DNA from: an uncultured Collinsella sp.
GTDB lineage: Bacteria > Actinomycetota > Coriobacteriia > Coriobacteriales > Coriobacteriaceae
Assembly (NCBI GenBank): GCA_900544865.1
Contig: UQXA01000021.1
Span: forward strand, 1 to 35,577
Reading direction: 5' to 3'
DNA length: 35,577 nt
Part shown: piece after piece, positions 1 to 7,907 of the stretch
Layout: each line of letters starts with the position of its first letter
Position numbering within the stretch: position 1 is the first letter of the stretch
Notes under the pieces: model-generated
What the model was told of the DNA's origin: nothing
Seen by the model: the letters and a program-made list of their open reading frames with translations, nothing else
Databases searched by the model: none
Program-made: the position numbers and the translations under genes

Positions 1-57
1 ATCTTGAACACCTTTCGCTCTTAACTAGGTGTCCAATTCATCATACCCACTCCAAAA

Positions 58-91
58 GCCTCCCATTTCTCATGTCCAAGAAATGGGAGGC
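58..91. terminator. Perfect 13-bp hairpin, likely terminator of an upstream or converging gene
   Basis: Bases 58-70 (GCCTCCCATTTCT) pair perfectly with 79-91 around an 8-base loop. Four A's lie just before the stem, giving a T-run on the minus strand, and a weaker T-containing stretch follows on the plus strand. The ATG at 72 lies in the loop, which argues against it being the start of the channel gene downstream. Confidence 0.6.
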
Positions 92-161
92 AGTTCAATT
101 TGATCGGACGGGCTTCTTGGTGGGTATCATGGTTGGACGATCATTAGGAGGTTTTCCCTAC

Positions 162-929
162 ATGGAATTGTTTGAGCCGATTCTTCATTTCTTTGAGCAA
201 CGGTGGGTCCACAACATCATCTGGGCCGTCATCTTGGCGATAGGCACCGCCGTCGCCGCCAAGGTCGTATCCAAGACCCTGAACCATCTGCTTAACCGAG
301 ACGATAACCCGCTACCGGCATCGAGTATCTTCATCAACATCGCGCGCGCCGTCATCTGGATGATCGGCGGCAGCTTTATCCTCGACAACTGTTTTGGCAT
401 TAATGCAAACGCCCTCGTCGCCGCTCTTGGCGTCGGCGGCATCGCCATCTCCCTGGGTTTCCAGGACACGCTCTCAAACCTTATCGGCGGCATGCAAGTG
501 ACCTTTATGGGCATCATCAAGCCCGGCGACAATATCGAGGTCGGCGGTGTGTCGGGCGTGGTCCAAGACATCACTTGGCGCCATACAACGATTGAGGATG
601 CCTGTGGACAGACCATCATTGTGCCCAACTCCAACATCTCCAAGAACACGCTCGTGCATTTGATGCCCTTTGGGCGCGTGGCCGTGCCCGTTGCCGTAAA
701 GGACACGTCTAAGTGGGCTTCCCTTGACGTGCTGGCAGACGAGCTCACGAGCGCAACCAAAACGGCCGTCTCGCCCATCTCGGGCTTTGACAAGGAGCCC
801 TACGTACTCTTTAGCGAAATCGGCGACTTTGGCATCAAAGGAAAGATCATCTTTATCGTCAGCGACGACAGCACCACTTTCACGGCAGCCGACGCCTGCA
901 TCCGCGCCATCGCCCCCATCATCGCCTAA
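162..929 (+). CDS. Small-conductance mechanosensitive channel, MscS family
   Basis: Predicted inner-membrane channel of 255 residues that opens under membrane tension and releases solutes on hypo-osmotic shock. Two hydrophobic segments come first (about residues 18-40 and 60-80). They are followed by the glycine/alanine-rich pore helix GVGGIAISLGFQDTLSNLIG, the MscS TM3 signature, and then the beta domain (GDNIEVGGVSGVV and IIVPNSNI). It is shorter than E. coli MscS (286 residues) at the C-terminal vestibule. The start at 162 was chosen because AGGAGG lies at 146-151. An earlier in-frame ATG at 72 sits inside a hairpin and has no ribosome site. The gene is single and ends in its own hairpin. 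The family is secure; which solute or stress it serves cannot be read from the sequence. Confidence 0.9.
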   Translation: MELFEPILHFFEQRWVHNIIWAVILAIGTAVAAKVVSKTLNHLLNRDDNPLPASSIFINIARAVIWMIGGSFILDNCFGINANALVAALGVGGIAISLGFQDTLSNLIGGMQVTFMGIIKPGDNIEVGGVSGVVQDITWRHTTIEDACGQTIIVPNSNISKNTLVHLMPFGRVAVPVAVKDTSKWASLDVLADELTSATKTAVSPISGFDKEPYVLFSEIGDFGIKGKIIFIVSDDSTTFTAADACIRAIAPIIA

Positions 930-967
930 ACCACCGCAAAGGGGACAGGCATCTTTGTAGTGGTTTT
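928..967 (+). terminator. Intrinsic terminator of the channel gene, REP-like core
   Basis: AAACCAC-CG-CAAAG (928-941) pairs with CTTTG-TA-GTGGTTT (953-966), and the T-run spans 964-967. The stem begins inside the stop codon. The loop side carries GGGGACAGGC, a core that recurs in other intergenic hairpins of this window. Confidence 0.7.
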
Positions 968-1022
968 CATTCGTGGTACCATGGTTCATATCGTTGTTTA
1001 AACGACTAAGGGAGTAGACACC

Positions 1023-2939
1023 ATGGAAGAGGCCTATCGTCAAGCACACAAGCGCGGCGAGCAGGGACGCCGTCGCGCCATCAGCCAAAGCGAGCATCCA
1101 TACCTTACGGACCTCGATAGCTTGGTTGCTCAGCTCCCCTTAGGTCAGCGAGTGAGCGTCGGCCTGCGGGATATTCCGCTCGAAATGGTCGTCGGCACGG
1201 TCACCAAAGGCCGTCAGTCCGCCTTTTCATGTAACTTTATGCCCCTGCTGCCGTTTAACACCGAGTTCGCCCGCAAGTGGTCCAACCTCTACGACATCCA
1301 GGTAACCGAGGGCTATCGCGACCCCATCATCGTCACCGAGTTCATGCATCGGTTCTATGTCCAGGAAGGCAACAAACGCGTCAGTGTCCTCAAATTCCTA
1401 GACGCCCCGACGGTTTCGGCCAAGGTCACCCGTCTCTACCCCGGCAAATGGGATTCCGTCGAAAGCCGCCTGTACGGTGAGTTCTGCGCGTTTTGGCGCG
1501 TCTGCCCCCTATACGAGATCGAGTTCTCGAGTGAGGGAAGCTACGAGACGCTCGCCAAGATGCTCGGTCAGAACCTTATCGAAAAATGGCCGCAGAAAAA
1601 GGTCGACTACCTGCGCCACACCTTCCTGCTCTTTAAGCGCGCCTACCTTCGCGCAGGCGGCGACCACCTGGACATTACGCCCGCCGACGCCATGCTCGTC
1701 TACCTCAATGTGTACAACCAGGACTGCCTGCTGGATACGCCGACGGATATCGTCGTAAACCGCCTGTGCAAGATCTGGCGCGAGCTGGTCATTGCCGGCA
1801 AAAATGACGAGGACAAGGTCGATCTCGTCGAAGCACCGAGCGTCGACGAGGAGGAGACGCCCGCCAAGTCCACCTCTGGCGTGCTCAACTTCTTTATGGG
1901 CAAGACCGTCTACTCGACGGCCAACCCCCTGTGCATCGCCTTTATCCATGAGTTCCCCTGTGCGACGTCGAGCTGGGACAGCCTGCACGACCAAGGGCGC
2001 CAGTATCTCGATGAGCACTTTGACGGTATCGTGCGCACCGAGGCGTTCGAGGACTGTCACGATCCGGACGTGTTCTACGCCGCCGCGGAAACGGCTGTCA
2101 AACATGGAGGCAACGTCATCTTCTCGACCTCGCACCGCCTGATGGAATACACGCTCAGAGCTGCCGTTGAGTATCCCCAGGTTCGGTTCCTCAACTGCTC
2201 TATCGGCCTTCCCCATCAAAGCGTCCGTTCGTACTTTGGCAAGATGTACGAGGCCAAGTTTCTGCTGGGCGCCCTTGCGGCCAGCATGGCGGACAACCAC
2301 CGCATCGGTTACCACGCGTCGGTCTTCGCCTCGGGCGCACTCAGCGAGATCAACGCCTTTGCGATTGGCGCCTCGCTGCTCGACCCGCGCGCGCAGGTAA
2401 TCCTGACCTGGGGCGATGTGCCCGCCGGAGGCCTTGCCGAGGCCATGTGCCGCGAAGGCGTGAGCGTCATGACCGGCGCTGACATGTCAAAGTCGCTCGA
2501 AGACCCTACGGCCTACGGACTCCACCGCCTGGTCGACGGCAAGGTTTCCGGCATCGCCATGCCGGTATGGAACTGGGGCCGTTACTACGAGCTCATCGTT
2601 CGCAGCCTTCTGCACGGCACGTGGGACGAGACCAGCGATGACAACCAAGTGCGCGCCGTCAACTACTGGTACGGCATGAGCTCTGGCGTTATCGACATCC
2701 GTTACGCTCCGGGCCTACCCTACCAGACGCGCAAACTCGTGCAGTTGCTCCGCAACGGCATTGTTGAGGGATCCATCAACCCCTTTGGCGGCGAGCTCCA
2801 CAGCCAGAACGGCGTGGTACAGATCGAAGGCTTCCCTCCGCTGCCGAGCACGCAGATTGTCGAGATGAATTGGCTGGCGGATAACGTGGTAGGCACCATT
2901 CCGCAGCTCGACGATGAGCCGAAAGTCCCTGCCCTATGA
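1023..2939 (+). CDS. PnrA/BMP-family ligand-binding protein with ParB-like N-terminus, cytoplasmic
   Basis: The protein has 638 residues with two parts. Residues about 40-130 hold a ParB/sulfiredoxin-like stretch ending in the motif FYVQEGNKRVSVLKF (111-125). Residues 130-295 are helical and of unknown fold. Residues about 302-600 resemble the periplasmic basic-membrane-protein/PnrA nucleoside-binding fold (AFIHEF, the SYFGKMYEAKFLLGALAASM helix at 403-422, then IGYHASVFASG). There is no signal peptide or lipobox, so the BMP domain should be cytoplasmic, unlike transporter-bound PnrA lipoproteins, and no ABC transporter genes are adjacent. The start ATG at 1023 follows GGGAG. The stop codon overlaps the next gene (ATGA), so the two are probably translated together. 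Reading: a ligand sensor, perhaps for a nucleoside, joined to an unidentified effector. The BMP assignment is fairly safe, the ParB-like label moderate, and the role unknown. Confidence 0.75.
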   Translation: MEEAYRQAHKRGEQGRRRAISQSEHPYLTDLDSLVAQLPLGQRVSVGLRDIPLEMVVGTVTKGRQSAFSCNFMPLLPFNTEFARKWSNLYDIQVTEGYRDPIIVTEFMHRFYVQEGNKRVSVLKFLDAPTVSAKVTRLYPGKWDSVESRLYGEFCAFWRVCPLYEIEFSSEGSYETLAKMLGQNLIEKWPQKKVDYLRHTFLLFKRAYLRAGGDHLDITPADAMLVYLNVYNQDCLLDTPTDIVVNRLCKIWRELVIAGKNDEDKVDLVEAPSVDEEETPAKSTSGVLNFFMGKTVYSTANPLCIAFIHEFPCATSSWDSLHDQGRQYLDEHFDGIVRTEAFEDCHDPDVFYAAAETAVKHGGNVIFSTSHRLMEYTLRAAVEYPQVRFLNCSIGLPHQSVRSYFGKMYEAKFLLGALAASMADNHRIGYHASVFASGALSEINAFAIGASLLDPRAQVILTWGDVPAGGLAEAMCREGVSVMTGADMSKSLEDPTAYGLHRLVDGKVSGIAMPVWNWGRYYELIVRSLLHGTWDETSDDNQVRAVNYWYGMSSGVIDIRYAPGLPYQTRKLVQLLRNGIVEGSINPFGGELHSQNGVVQIEGFPPLPSTQIVEMNWLADNVVGTIPQLDDEPKVPAL

Positions 2940-3646
2940 AAATCCTTGCCATAGCCGATACCGAAGAACGATGCCTTTGGGAGTGCTTTCGCAAGGAACG
3001 CTTTGAGGGAGTCGACCTGATTTTGTCCGCTGGCGATCTGGACCCGGACTATCTTGAGTTTTTGGTCACGGTCATCAACAAACCGCTCATCTACGTGCGC
3101 GGCAATCACGATGACCGCTACGCACGTCATGCACCGGGCGGATGTATCTGCGTAGAAGACAGCGTGTACACGTACCGAGGGATTCGCATTGCGGGCCTTG
3201 GCGGGTCCATGCGTTATCGCGACGGCGCCAACATGTACACCGAACGCGAGATGTCCAAGCGCATGCGTAAGCTGTCGCGTAAGGTTAGGATGGTCGGCGG
3301 GTGCGACATTCTGCTTACCCATGCACCCGCCGCCGGTATGGGTGATCTGGACGATCTGCCGCATCGAGGATTCGAGTGTTTTAGCACAGCACTCGAATCC
3401 TGGAATCCCGACTACATGGTGCACGGGCATGTACACCAAAGCTACGGTTACGATTTTCAGCGCGAGCGGCAGCATGTGTGTGGAACGACGATCATCAACG
3501 CCTGCGGCTATACGCAGTTTGAGCTCGACCAGACGCGCTACCCCATCCGTGGCTGGCAGGCAGCCTGGCTCAACTCGCAAACCATGCGCCGCGAGCTCAA
3601 ACGCCACGATGCTATCGAGTCCTCAACAGCCAGAACACCCTGGTAA
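2936..3646 (+). CDS. Calcineurin-like metallophosphoesterase, YfcE/MJ0936-like
   Basis: A 236-residue single-domain phosphoesterase. Metal-binding motifs occur in the family order: ADTEE (residues 7-11), AGDLD (32-36), RGNHDD (55-60), LLTHAP (126-131) and HGHVH (163-167). The first motif reads D-x-E where most relatives have D-x-H, an unusual substitution at a metal ligand. The start overlaps the previous stop by four bases, so expression is probably coupled to the BMP-like protein and the two may work together. The natural substrate (a cyclic nucleotide, nucleotide or phosphoprotein) cannot be deduced. The gene is followed by a strong terminator. Confidence 0.85.
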   Translation: MKILAIADTEERCLWECFRKERFEGVDLILSAGDLDPDYLEFLVTVINKPLIYVRGNHDDRYARHAPGGCICVEDSVYTYRGIRIAGLGGSMRYRDGANMYTEREMSKRMRKLSRKVRMVGGCDILLTHAPAAGMGDLDDLPHRGFECFSTALESWNPDYMVHGHVHQSYGYDFQRERQHVCGTTIINACGYTQFELDQTRYPIRGWQAAWLNSQTMRRELKRHDAIESSTARTPW

Positions 3647-3685
3647 CCACCTCAAAGGGGACGCTGACCCCTTTGAGGTGGTTTT
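3645..3685 (+). terminator. Intrinsic terminator after the phosphoesterase gene
   Basis: A perfect 16-bp inverted repeat: AACCACCTCAAAGGGG (3645-3660) pairs with 3668-3683 around a 7-base loop, followed by TT. The stem begins at the stop codon and again contains AAAGGGGAC. Confidence 0.85.
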
Positions 3686-3698
3686 GGCACGCGATAGT

Positions 3699-3739
3699 AA
3701 GAAACCCGGTCCCACACGAGGCGGAACCGGGTTTCTTTA
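3699..3739 (-). terminator. Bidirectional terminator, end of the rplKA transcript
   Basis: AAGAAACCCGGT (3699-3710) pairs with ACCGGGTTTCTT (3726-3737). T-rich tails on both strands let it close the minus-strand rplK-rplA transcript and back up the plus-strand terminator. Confidence 0.8.
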
Positions 3740-3773
3740 GCAATGCTTGCTTTGCTCAGGCAGTAACTAGCAG

Positions 3774-4481
3774 TTACTCAGCCAGGAAGTCACGCTGGAC
3801 AGCGGGATCGACCTTGACGCCAGGGCCCATGGTGGAAGACACGGAGATGGACTTGACGTACTTGCCCTTAGCAGAAGAGGGCTTGACGCGCAGGATCTCG
3901 GTGTACAGGGCAGCGTAGTTCTCGACGAGCTGCTGCTCAGAGAAGGACTTCTTGCCCAGGGGCACGTGGCAGATGCCGTAGCGGTCGGCGCGGTACTCAA
4001 CGCGGCCAGCCTTGAGCTCGGAGACCATCTTGGCGACGTCCATGGTCACGGTGCCGAGCTTGGGGTTCGGCATGAGGCCACGGGGACCAAGGATCTTACC
4101 GATGCGGCCAACCTTGGCCATCATGTTCGGCGTAGCGATAGCGGCGTCGAAGTTGATCTCGCCCTTCTGAATCTGGGCGACGAGCTCGTCGGAACCGATG
4201 ATGTCGGCGCCGGCAGCCTCGGCCTCGCGGGCCTTCTCGCCCTCGGCGAAGACGGCAACACGAACGGTCTTGCCGGTGCCGTGGGGCAGGGAGATGGAAC
4301 CACGGATGTTCTGGTCAGCCTTACGAGTATCGATGCCCAGACGGAAGTGGGCCTCGACGGTCTCGTCGAACTTGGCGGTGTCGAGCTCCTTGATGAGCTT
4401 GGCAGCCTGAAGGGGGGTGTAGAGCGTGGCGCGGTCGATCTTCTCGGCAGCGGCGTTATAGCTCTTACCATGCTTAGCCAT
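3774..4481 (-). CDS. rplA: 50S ribosomal protein L1
   Basis: A 235-residue L1 protein that binds 23S rRNA at the L1 stalk next to the E site and, in many bacteria, represses its own rplK-rplA mRNA. Diagnostic stretches include RKADQNIRGSISLPHGTGK and GPRGLMPNPKLGTV, then a C-terminal SSAKGKYVKSISVSSTMGPG. The start at 4481 (MAKHGK) was preferred to an ATG six bases upstream because AGGAGG would lie only two bases from that one and eight from this one. It follows rplK by about 117 bases with a hairpin in between. Normal length and fully intact. Confidence 0.97.
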   Translation of the reverse strand: MAKHGKSYNAAAEKIDRATLYTPLQAAKLIKELDTAKFDETVEAHFRLGIDTRKADQNIRGSISLPHGTGKTVRVAVFAEGEKAREAEAAGADIIGSDELVAQIQKGEINFDAAIATPNMMAKVGRIGKILGPRGLMPNPKLGTVTMDVAKMVSELKAGRVEYRADRYGICHVPLGKKSFSEQQLVENYAALYTEILRVKPSSAKGKYVKSISVSSTMGPGVKVDPAVQRDFLAE

Positions 4482-4554
4482 GTGCATTACCTCCTGTGGT
4501 TAAACGGGCGTGAGCCCTCCCACATCGTATCGTGTGCCCTATTGCACACATATA

Positions 4555-4580
4555 ACGGGCGCCCCGGTCGGAGCACCCGT
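4555..4580 (-). other. Hairpin in the rplK-rplA intergenic mRNA
   Basis: An 11-bp stem including G-U pairs (4555-4565 with 4570-4580) and a GACC loop lies 18 bases after the rplK stop. A smaller hairpin, GTGTGC/GCACAC, follows at 4532-4549. There is no clear U-run, so it is more likely a processing, pausing or L1-binding structure than a terminator. Its function is inferred. Confidence 0.4.
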
Positions 4581-4598
4581 CGTTACCATAAGAAATCG

Positions 4599-5027
4599 CT
4601 ACTCAGCGATGGTGACGCCCATGGAACGGGCAGTACCAGCGATGATCTTCTTGGCGGCGTCAATGTCGTTGGCATTGAGGTCCGGCATCTTGATCTCGGC
4701 GATCTTGGTGAGCTGCTCCTGGGAGAGCTGACCGACCTTGTCGGCCTGGGGCTTAGCGGAACCAGACTTGAGGTTCAGCTCCTTCTTGATGAGGTGAGCC
4801 GCCGGCGGGGTCTTGGTGATGAAGGAGAAGGACTTATCCTCGTAGACAGAGATCTCAACGGGGATGATGTCGCCCTTCTTGTCCTGCGTCTCGGCGTTAA
4901 AGGCCTGGCAGAACTGCATGATGTTCACGCCAGCAGCGCCCAGGGCGGGGCCGACGGGAGGAGCGGGGTTAGCTGCACCAGCAGGAATCTGGAGCTTAAT
5001 GACGTTGGCAACCTTCTTCTCAGCCAT
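4599..5027 (-). CDS. rplK: 50S ribosomal protein L11
   Basis: A 142-residue L11, the GTPase-associated-centre protein that binds 23S rRNA with L10 and is needed for RelA activation where that system exists. The N-terminal signature VIKLQIPAGAANPAPPVGPA and the C-terminal DLNANDIDAAKKIIAGTARS are clear. The start at 5027 (MAEKK) was chosen over ATG 5033 because the AAAGGA site sits directly against the latter. It lies between nusG and rplA, the classical order. Confidence 0.97.
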   Translation of the reverse strand: MAEKKVANVIKLQIPAGAANPAPPVGPALGAAGVNIMQFCQAFNAETQDKKGDIIPVEISVYEDKSFSFITKTPPAAHLIKKELNLKSGSAKPQADKVGQLSQEQLTKIAEIKMPDLNANDIDAAKKIIAGTARSMGVTIAE

Positions 5028-5147
5028 GGTCATTCCTTTCGAATCACGAGTGTGAAGTATTTGCTATATCGTAAGCACGCACGTGTTAGAAGCACTCCTG
5101 AGATGAGCAGTCACAGAAGAAGCACGCTCGCGCGAACGGACGAAAAC

Positions 5148-5684
5148 TTAAGCGATTACAGCGACCTGGTTAAAGTCGAGCTCGACCGGCGTCTCGCGGC
5201 CAAAGATCATCAGCGTGACCTTGAGCTTGCCAGCCTCGGTGTTAACCTCGGAGACCTTGCCATCAAAGTCGGTAAGCGGGCCATCGGTAACGCGGACGGA
5301 CGTACCGACCTCAATATCAACCGAGGTGCGCTTGGGCGAATCGCCCTTACCGGGACGACGAGTCATCTTGTTGTACTCGTCGCGGGAAAGCGGAGCGGGC
5401 TTGCCGTTGCCGCCTAGGAAACCGGTGACGCCAGGCGTGTTACGAACACACGTCCAAGCATCGTCATCCATCTCCATGCGGACCAGGACATAACCCGGGA
5501 AAATCTTGGAATCCTTGGTCTCACGCTTGCCACCCTCTTTAATCTCGGTGACGCGCTCCATAGGAATCTCGATATCAAAGATACGGTCCTGCATGCCCAT
5601 AGTCTCGATGCGATGCTCGAGATCGGACTTAACGCGGTTCTCGTATCCAGAGTAAGTGTGAACGACGTACCAACGCTTAGACAT
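5148..5684 (-). CDS. nusG: Transcription termination/antitermination factor NusG
   Basis: A 178-residue NusG. The N-terminal NGN domain begins RWYVVHTYSGYENRVKSDLE, and the C-terminal KOW domain holds VRVTDGPLTDFDGKVSEVN. It binds RNA polymerase across the clamp and couples it to ribosomes or Rho. It starts 3 bases after secE, with GAGGGG from the end of secE as ribosome site, so the two are one operon. A minor deviation is an acidic and basic insert around residues 100-125 (NGKPAPLSRDEYNKMTRRPG), normal for actinobacterial and Gram-positive NusG. Confidence 0.97.
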   Translation of the reverse strand: MSKRWYVVHTYSGYENRVKSDLEHRIETMGMQDRIFDIEIPMERVTEIKEGGKRETKDSKIFPGYVLVRMEMDDDAWTCVRNTPGVTGFLGGNGKPAPLSRDEYNKMTRRPGKGDSPKRTSVDIEVGTSVRVTDGPLTDFDGKVSEVNTEAGKLKVTLMIFGRETPVELDFNQVAVIA

Positions 5685-5687
5685 GGT

Positions 5688-6026
5688 TTAGCCCCTCAAT
5701 CCAGAGAACAGAGCAAGAGCCTCGCCAAAGCCAGCATCGAGCAGAGCGATGACGACGCCGACGACGATCAGAGAAGCGCAAACGACAACCGAGTAGTTCA
5801 CGAGCTCCTTCTTATCGGGCCACGTGACACGCTTCATCTCGGACTTGACCGAAGCGAAATACTTCTTGGTGCGGGCGAAGAAACCAGGCTTCTCGTTCTT
5901 CTTGGACTTCGCAGCCTTCTCGTTCTTCTTGGCAACGGCCTTCTTGGCCTCAACCTTGGAGTTGGCGGCAGCTTTGTTGGCAGGTGCCGGCTGCTGAGCC
6001 TTCTTCTTGTTCTTCTTGTTGGCCAT
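5688..6026 (-). CDS. secE: Preprotein translocase subunit SecE
   Basis: A 112-residue SecE, a membrane subunit of the SecYEG channel. Residues 1-48 are a Lys/Ala-rich cytosolic extension common in actinobacteria. The conserved amphipathic helix (FFARTKKYFASVKSEMKRVTWP) is followed by one membrane helix (YSVVVCASLIVVGVVIALL). GGAGGT precedes ATG 6026. The gene is cotranscribed with the tRNA-Trp and rpmG upstream and nusG downstream. Confidence 0.95.
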   Translation of the reverse strand: MANKKNKKKAQQPAPANKAAANSKVEAKKAVAKKNEKAAKSKKNEKPGFFARTKKYFASVKSEMKRVTWPDKKELVNYSVVVCASLIVVGVVIALLDAGFGEALALFSGLRG

Positions 6027-6065
6027 TTGGGTTACCTCCGCGCAATGCGCTTATACATGAGTAAA

Positions 6066-6093
6066 CCGTAAGCCCCCAAGTGGGAGCTTACGG
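6066..6093 (-). other. Hairpin between tRNA-Trp and secE
   Basis: CCGTAAGC (6066-6073) pairs with GCTTACGG (6086-6093), with further G-C pairing inward, followed on the minus strand by TTTACTC. It lies 10 bases past the tRNA 3' end. It may mark a processing site or partial attenuator separating the tRNA from secE. Confidence 0.45.
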
Positions 6094-6102
6094 AATAATG
6101 AC

Positions 6103-6178
6103 TGGCACGCCAGGAAGGACTCGAACCCTCAACACTCGGTTTTGGAGACCGATGCTCTACCAATTGAACTACTGGCGT
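6103..6178 (-). tRNA. tRNA-Trp (anticodon CCA)
   Basis: A 76-nt cloverleaf with acceptor ACGCCAG/CTGGCGT, anticodon loop CTCCAAA, T-loop GGTTCGAGTCC, discriminator G and a genome-encoded CCA tail at 6103-6105. It sits between rpmG and secE, a conserved bacterial placement. Confidence 0.97.
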
Positions 6179-6191
6179 ATGTGACTAGAGA

Positions 6192-6341
6192 CTAGCGAGT
6201 CTCTTTGTGCAGCGTGTGGTGACGGCACCAGGGGCAATACTTCTTGATCTCCATACGATCAGGCATGGTCGACTTGTTCTTGGTGGTCGTATAGTTGCGG
6301 CGCTTGCACTCAGTGCACGCAAGAGTAACTAGAGTACGCAT
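6192..6341 (-). CDS. rpmG: 50S ribosomal protein L33
   Basis: A 49-residue protein, MRTLVTLACTECKRRNYTT at the N-terminus and KYCPWCRHHTLHKETR at the C-terminus. The two C-x-x-C pairs (Cys9/Cys12 and Cys36/Cys39) make it the zinc-binding L33 type, usually the form used under zinc-replete conditions. The start follows GAAAGG. It is the first gene of the rpmG-tRNA-Trp-secE-nusG-rplK-rplA run. Confidence 0.95.
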   Translation of the reverse strand: MRTLVTLACTECKRRNYTTTKNKSTMPDRMEIKKYCPWCRHHTLHKETR

Positions 6342-6386
6342 GTATCCTGAACCTTTCATTTCCGCCCCGTACGGGCACGAGTTGTT

Positions 6387-6416
6387 ACTTTATCAGCTCC
6401 ACGTAAGTGCTGTCAA
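6387..6416 (-). promoter_or_regulatory. Sigma-70-type promoter of the rpmG-secE-nusG-rplKA operon
   Basis: Minus strand: TTGACA at 6416-6411, an 18-base spacer, then TAAAGT at 6392-6387, about 45 bases before the rpmG start. The context TTTTCATTGACAGC nearly duplicates the tRNA-tuf promoter at 8247. Confidence 0.8.
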
Positions 6417-6557
6417 TGAAAACCTCGAGTCAATTGGTTCTCGGTGGATCCATTCATATTTGGAACACATCAATGAAGCCATCGAGAGCTAATCGACGGT
6501 GCATCCAGGACCATTATCGATCCTCTCGACACCAGCAACGGCTCAATATCCATTGCA

Positions 6558-6592
6558 GAAAAGAACCCGGCACCCATATAAGTGCCGGGTTC
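6558..6592 (-). terminator. Intrinsic terminator of tuf
   Basis: GAACCCGGCAC (6563-6573) pairs perfectly with GTGCCGGGTTC (6582-6592). On the minus strand it is followed by TTTTC. It lies 29 bases past the tuf stop codon. Confidence 0.88.
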
Positions 6593-6620
6593 TCTAAGTC
6601 AGCTATATCAAAGAGCTAAT

Positions 6621-7811
6621 TTACTCAATGATCGTGGAGACGATGCCCGAACCGACGGTGTGGCCACCCTCGCGGATAGCGAAGCGCAGGCCCTCCTCCA
6701 TGGCGATCGGGTGGATGAGGTCGCCCTCGATGGTGATGTGGTCACCAGGCATAGCCATCTCGGTGCCCTCGGGGAGCTTGACCGTACCGGTAACGTCGGT
6801 GGTACGGAAGTAGAACTGAGGACGATAACCATCGAAGAACGGGGTGTGACGGCCGCCCTCCTCCTTGGTCAGAACGTAGATCTCGCCGGTGAACTTGGTG
6901 TGCGGGGTAACCGAACCGGGCTTGCAGAGAACCTGGCCGCGCTCGATGTCCTCACGCTTGATGCCGCGGAGCAGCAGACCGACGTTGTCGCCAGCCTCGC
7001 AGAAGTCCATGGACTTACGGAACATCTCGATACCGGTAACGACGGTGTTCTGGGTATCCTTGATGCCGACGATCTCGACGGGCTCGTTGAGCTTGAGCTC
7101 ACCGCGCTCGACACGGCCAGTAGCAACGGTACCACGGCCGGAGATGGTCATAACGTCCTCAACGGCCATCAGGAACGGGAGGTCGTTGTTACGAGCAGGC
7201 GTCGGGATGTACTCGTCGACGGCCTTCATGAGCTCGCGAATGGCGTCCATCCACTTGGCGTCGCCCTCGAGAGCGCCCAGAGCGGAGCCACGGATGACGG
7301 GGATGTCGTCGCCGGGGAAATCGTACTCGGAGAGGAGCTCACGGGTCTCCATCTCGACGAGGTCGATGAGCTCGTCATCGTCGACCATGTCGCACTTGTT
7401 CAGGAAGACGACGATGTAGGGAACGCCGACCTGACGGGCGAGCAGGATGTGCTCACGAGTCTGAGCCATGGGGCCGTCGGTAGCGGCGATGACCAGGATA
7501 GCGCCGTCCATCTGAGCAGCACCGGAGATCATGTTCTTGACGTAGTCAGCGTGGCCCGGGCAGTCAACGTGAGCGTAGTGACGGGCAGCAGTCTCGTACT
7601 CGACGTGGGAGACGGAGATCGTGATGCCGCGCTCGCGCTCCTCGGGAGCCTTGTCGATGTTCTCGAACGCAGTGAAGTCAGCCTTGCAGCCCTCGGTCTC
7701 GGAGAGAACCTTGGTGATGGCAGCGGTCAGCGTGGTCTTGCCGTGGTCGACGTGACCAATGGTGCCGATGTTAACATGCGGCTTAGTGCGCTCAAACTTC
7801 TCTTTGGCCAT
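6621..7811 (-). CDS. tuf: Elongation factor Tu
   Basis: A 396-residue EF-Tu, the GTPase that delivers aminoacyl-tRNA to the ribosome. The G motifs are intact: GHVDHGKT (G1, about residue 19), DCPGHADYVKNMI (G3), NKCD (G4) and SALG (G5), followed by the beta-barrel domains and the C-terminal EGGHTVGSGIV. The start at 7811 (MAKEKFERTKPH) has GAGGAGG six bases upstream; an upstream extension to 7880 reads through leader sequence. It is preceded by three tRNA genes in the same direction and followed by a terminator, the common tRNA-tuf arrangement. Confidence 0.98.
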   Translation of the reverse strand: MAKEKFERTKPHVNIGTIGHVDHGKTTLTAAITKVLSETEGCKADFTAFENIDKAPEERERGITISVSHVEYETAARHYAHVDCPGHADYVKNMISGAAQMDGAILVIAATDGPMAQTREHILLARQVGVPYIVVFLNKCDMVDDDELIDLVEMETRELLSEYDFPGDDIPVIRGSALGALEGDAKWMDAIRELMKAVDEYIPTPARNNDLPFLMAVEDVMTISGRGTVATGRVERGELKLNEPVEIVGIKDTQNTVVTGIEMFRKSMDFCEAGDNVGLLLRGIKREDIERGQVLCKPGSVTPHTKFTGEIYVLTKEEGGRHTPFFDGYRPQFYFRTTDVTGTVKLPEGTEMAMPGDHITIEGDLIHPIAMEEGLRFAIREGGHTVGSGIVSTIIE

Positions 7812-7865
7812 AAAGCCCTCCTCTAAACAGGTCGTCCCCGGACGGGACTTTGCCTTTATACCATA

Positions 7866-7896
7866 GTGGCCTCTCAACATACTATTGAGAAGCCAC
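7866..7896 (-). other. Hairpin between tRNA-Met and tuf
   Basis: GTGGCCTCTCAA (7866-7877) pairs with TTGAGAAGCCAC (7885-7896) with one mismatch and a 7-base loop. There is no U-run on the minus strand. It probably guides processing of the tRNA away from the tuf mRNA. Confidence 0.4.
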
Positions 7897-7907
7897 CGTG
7901 TTACCTA

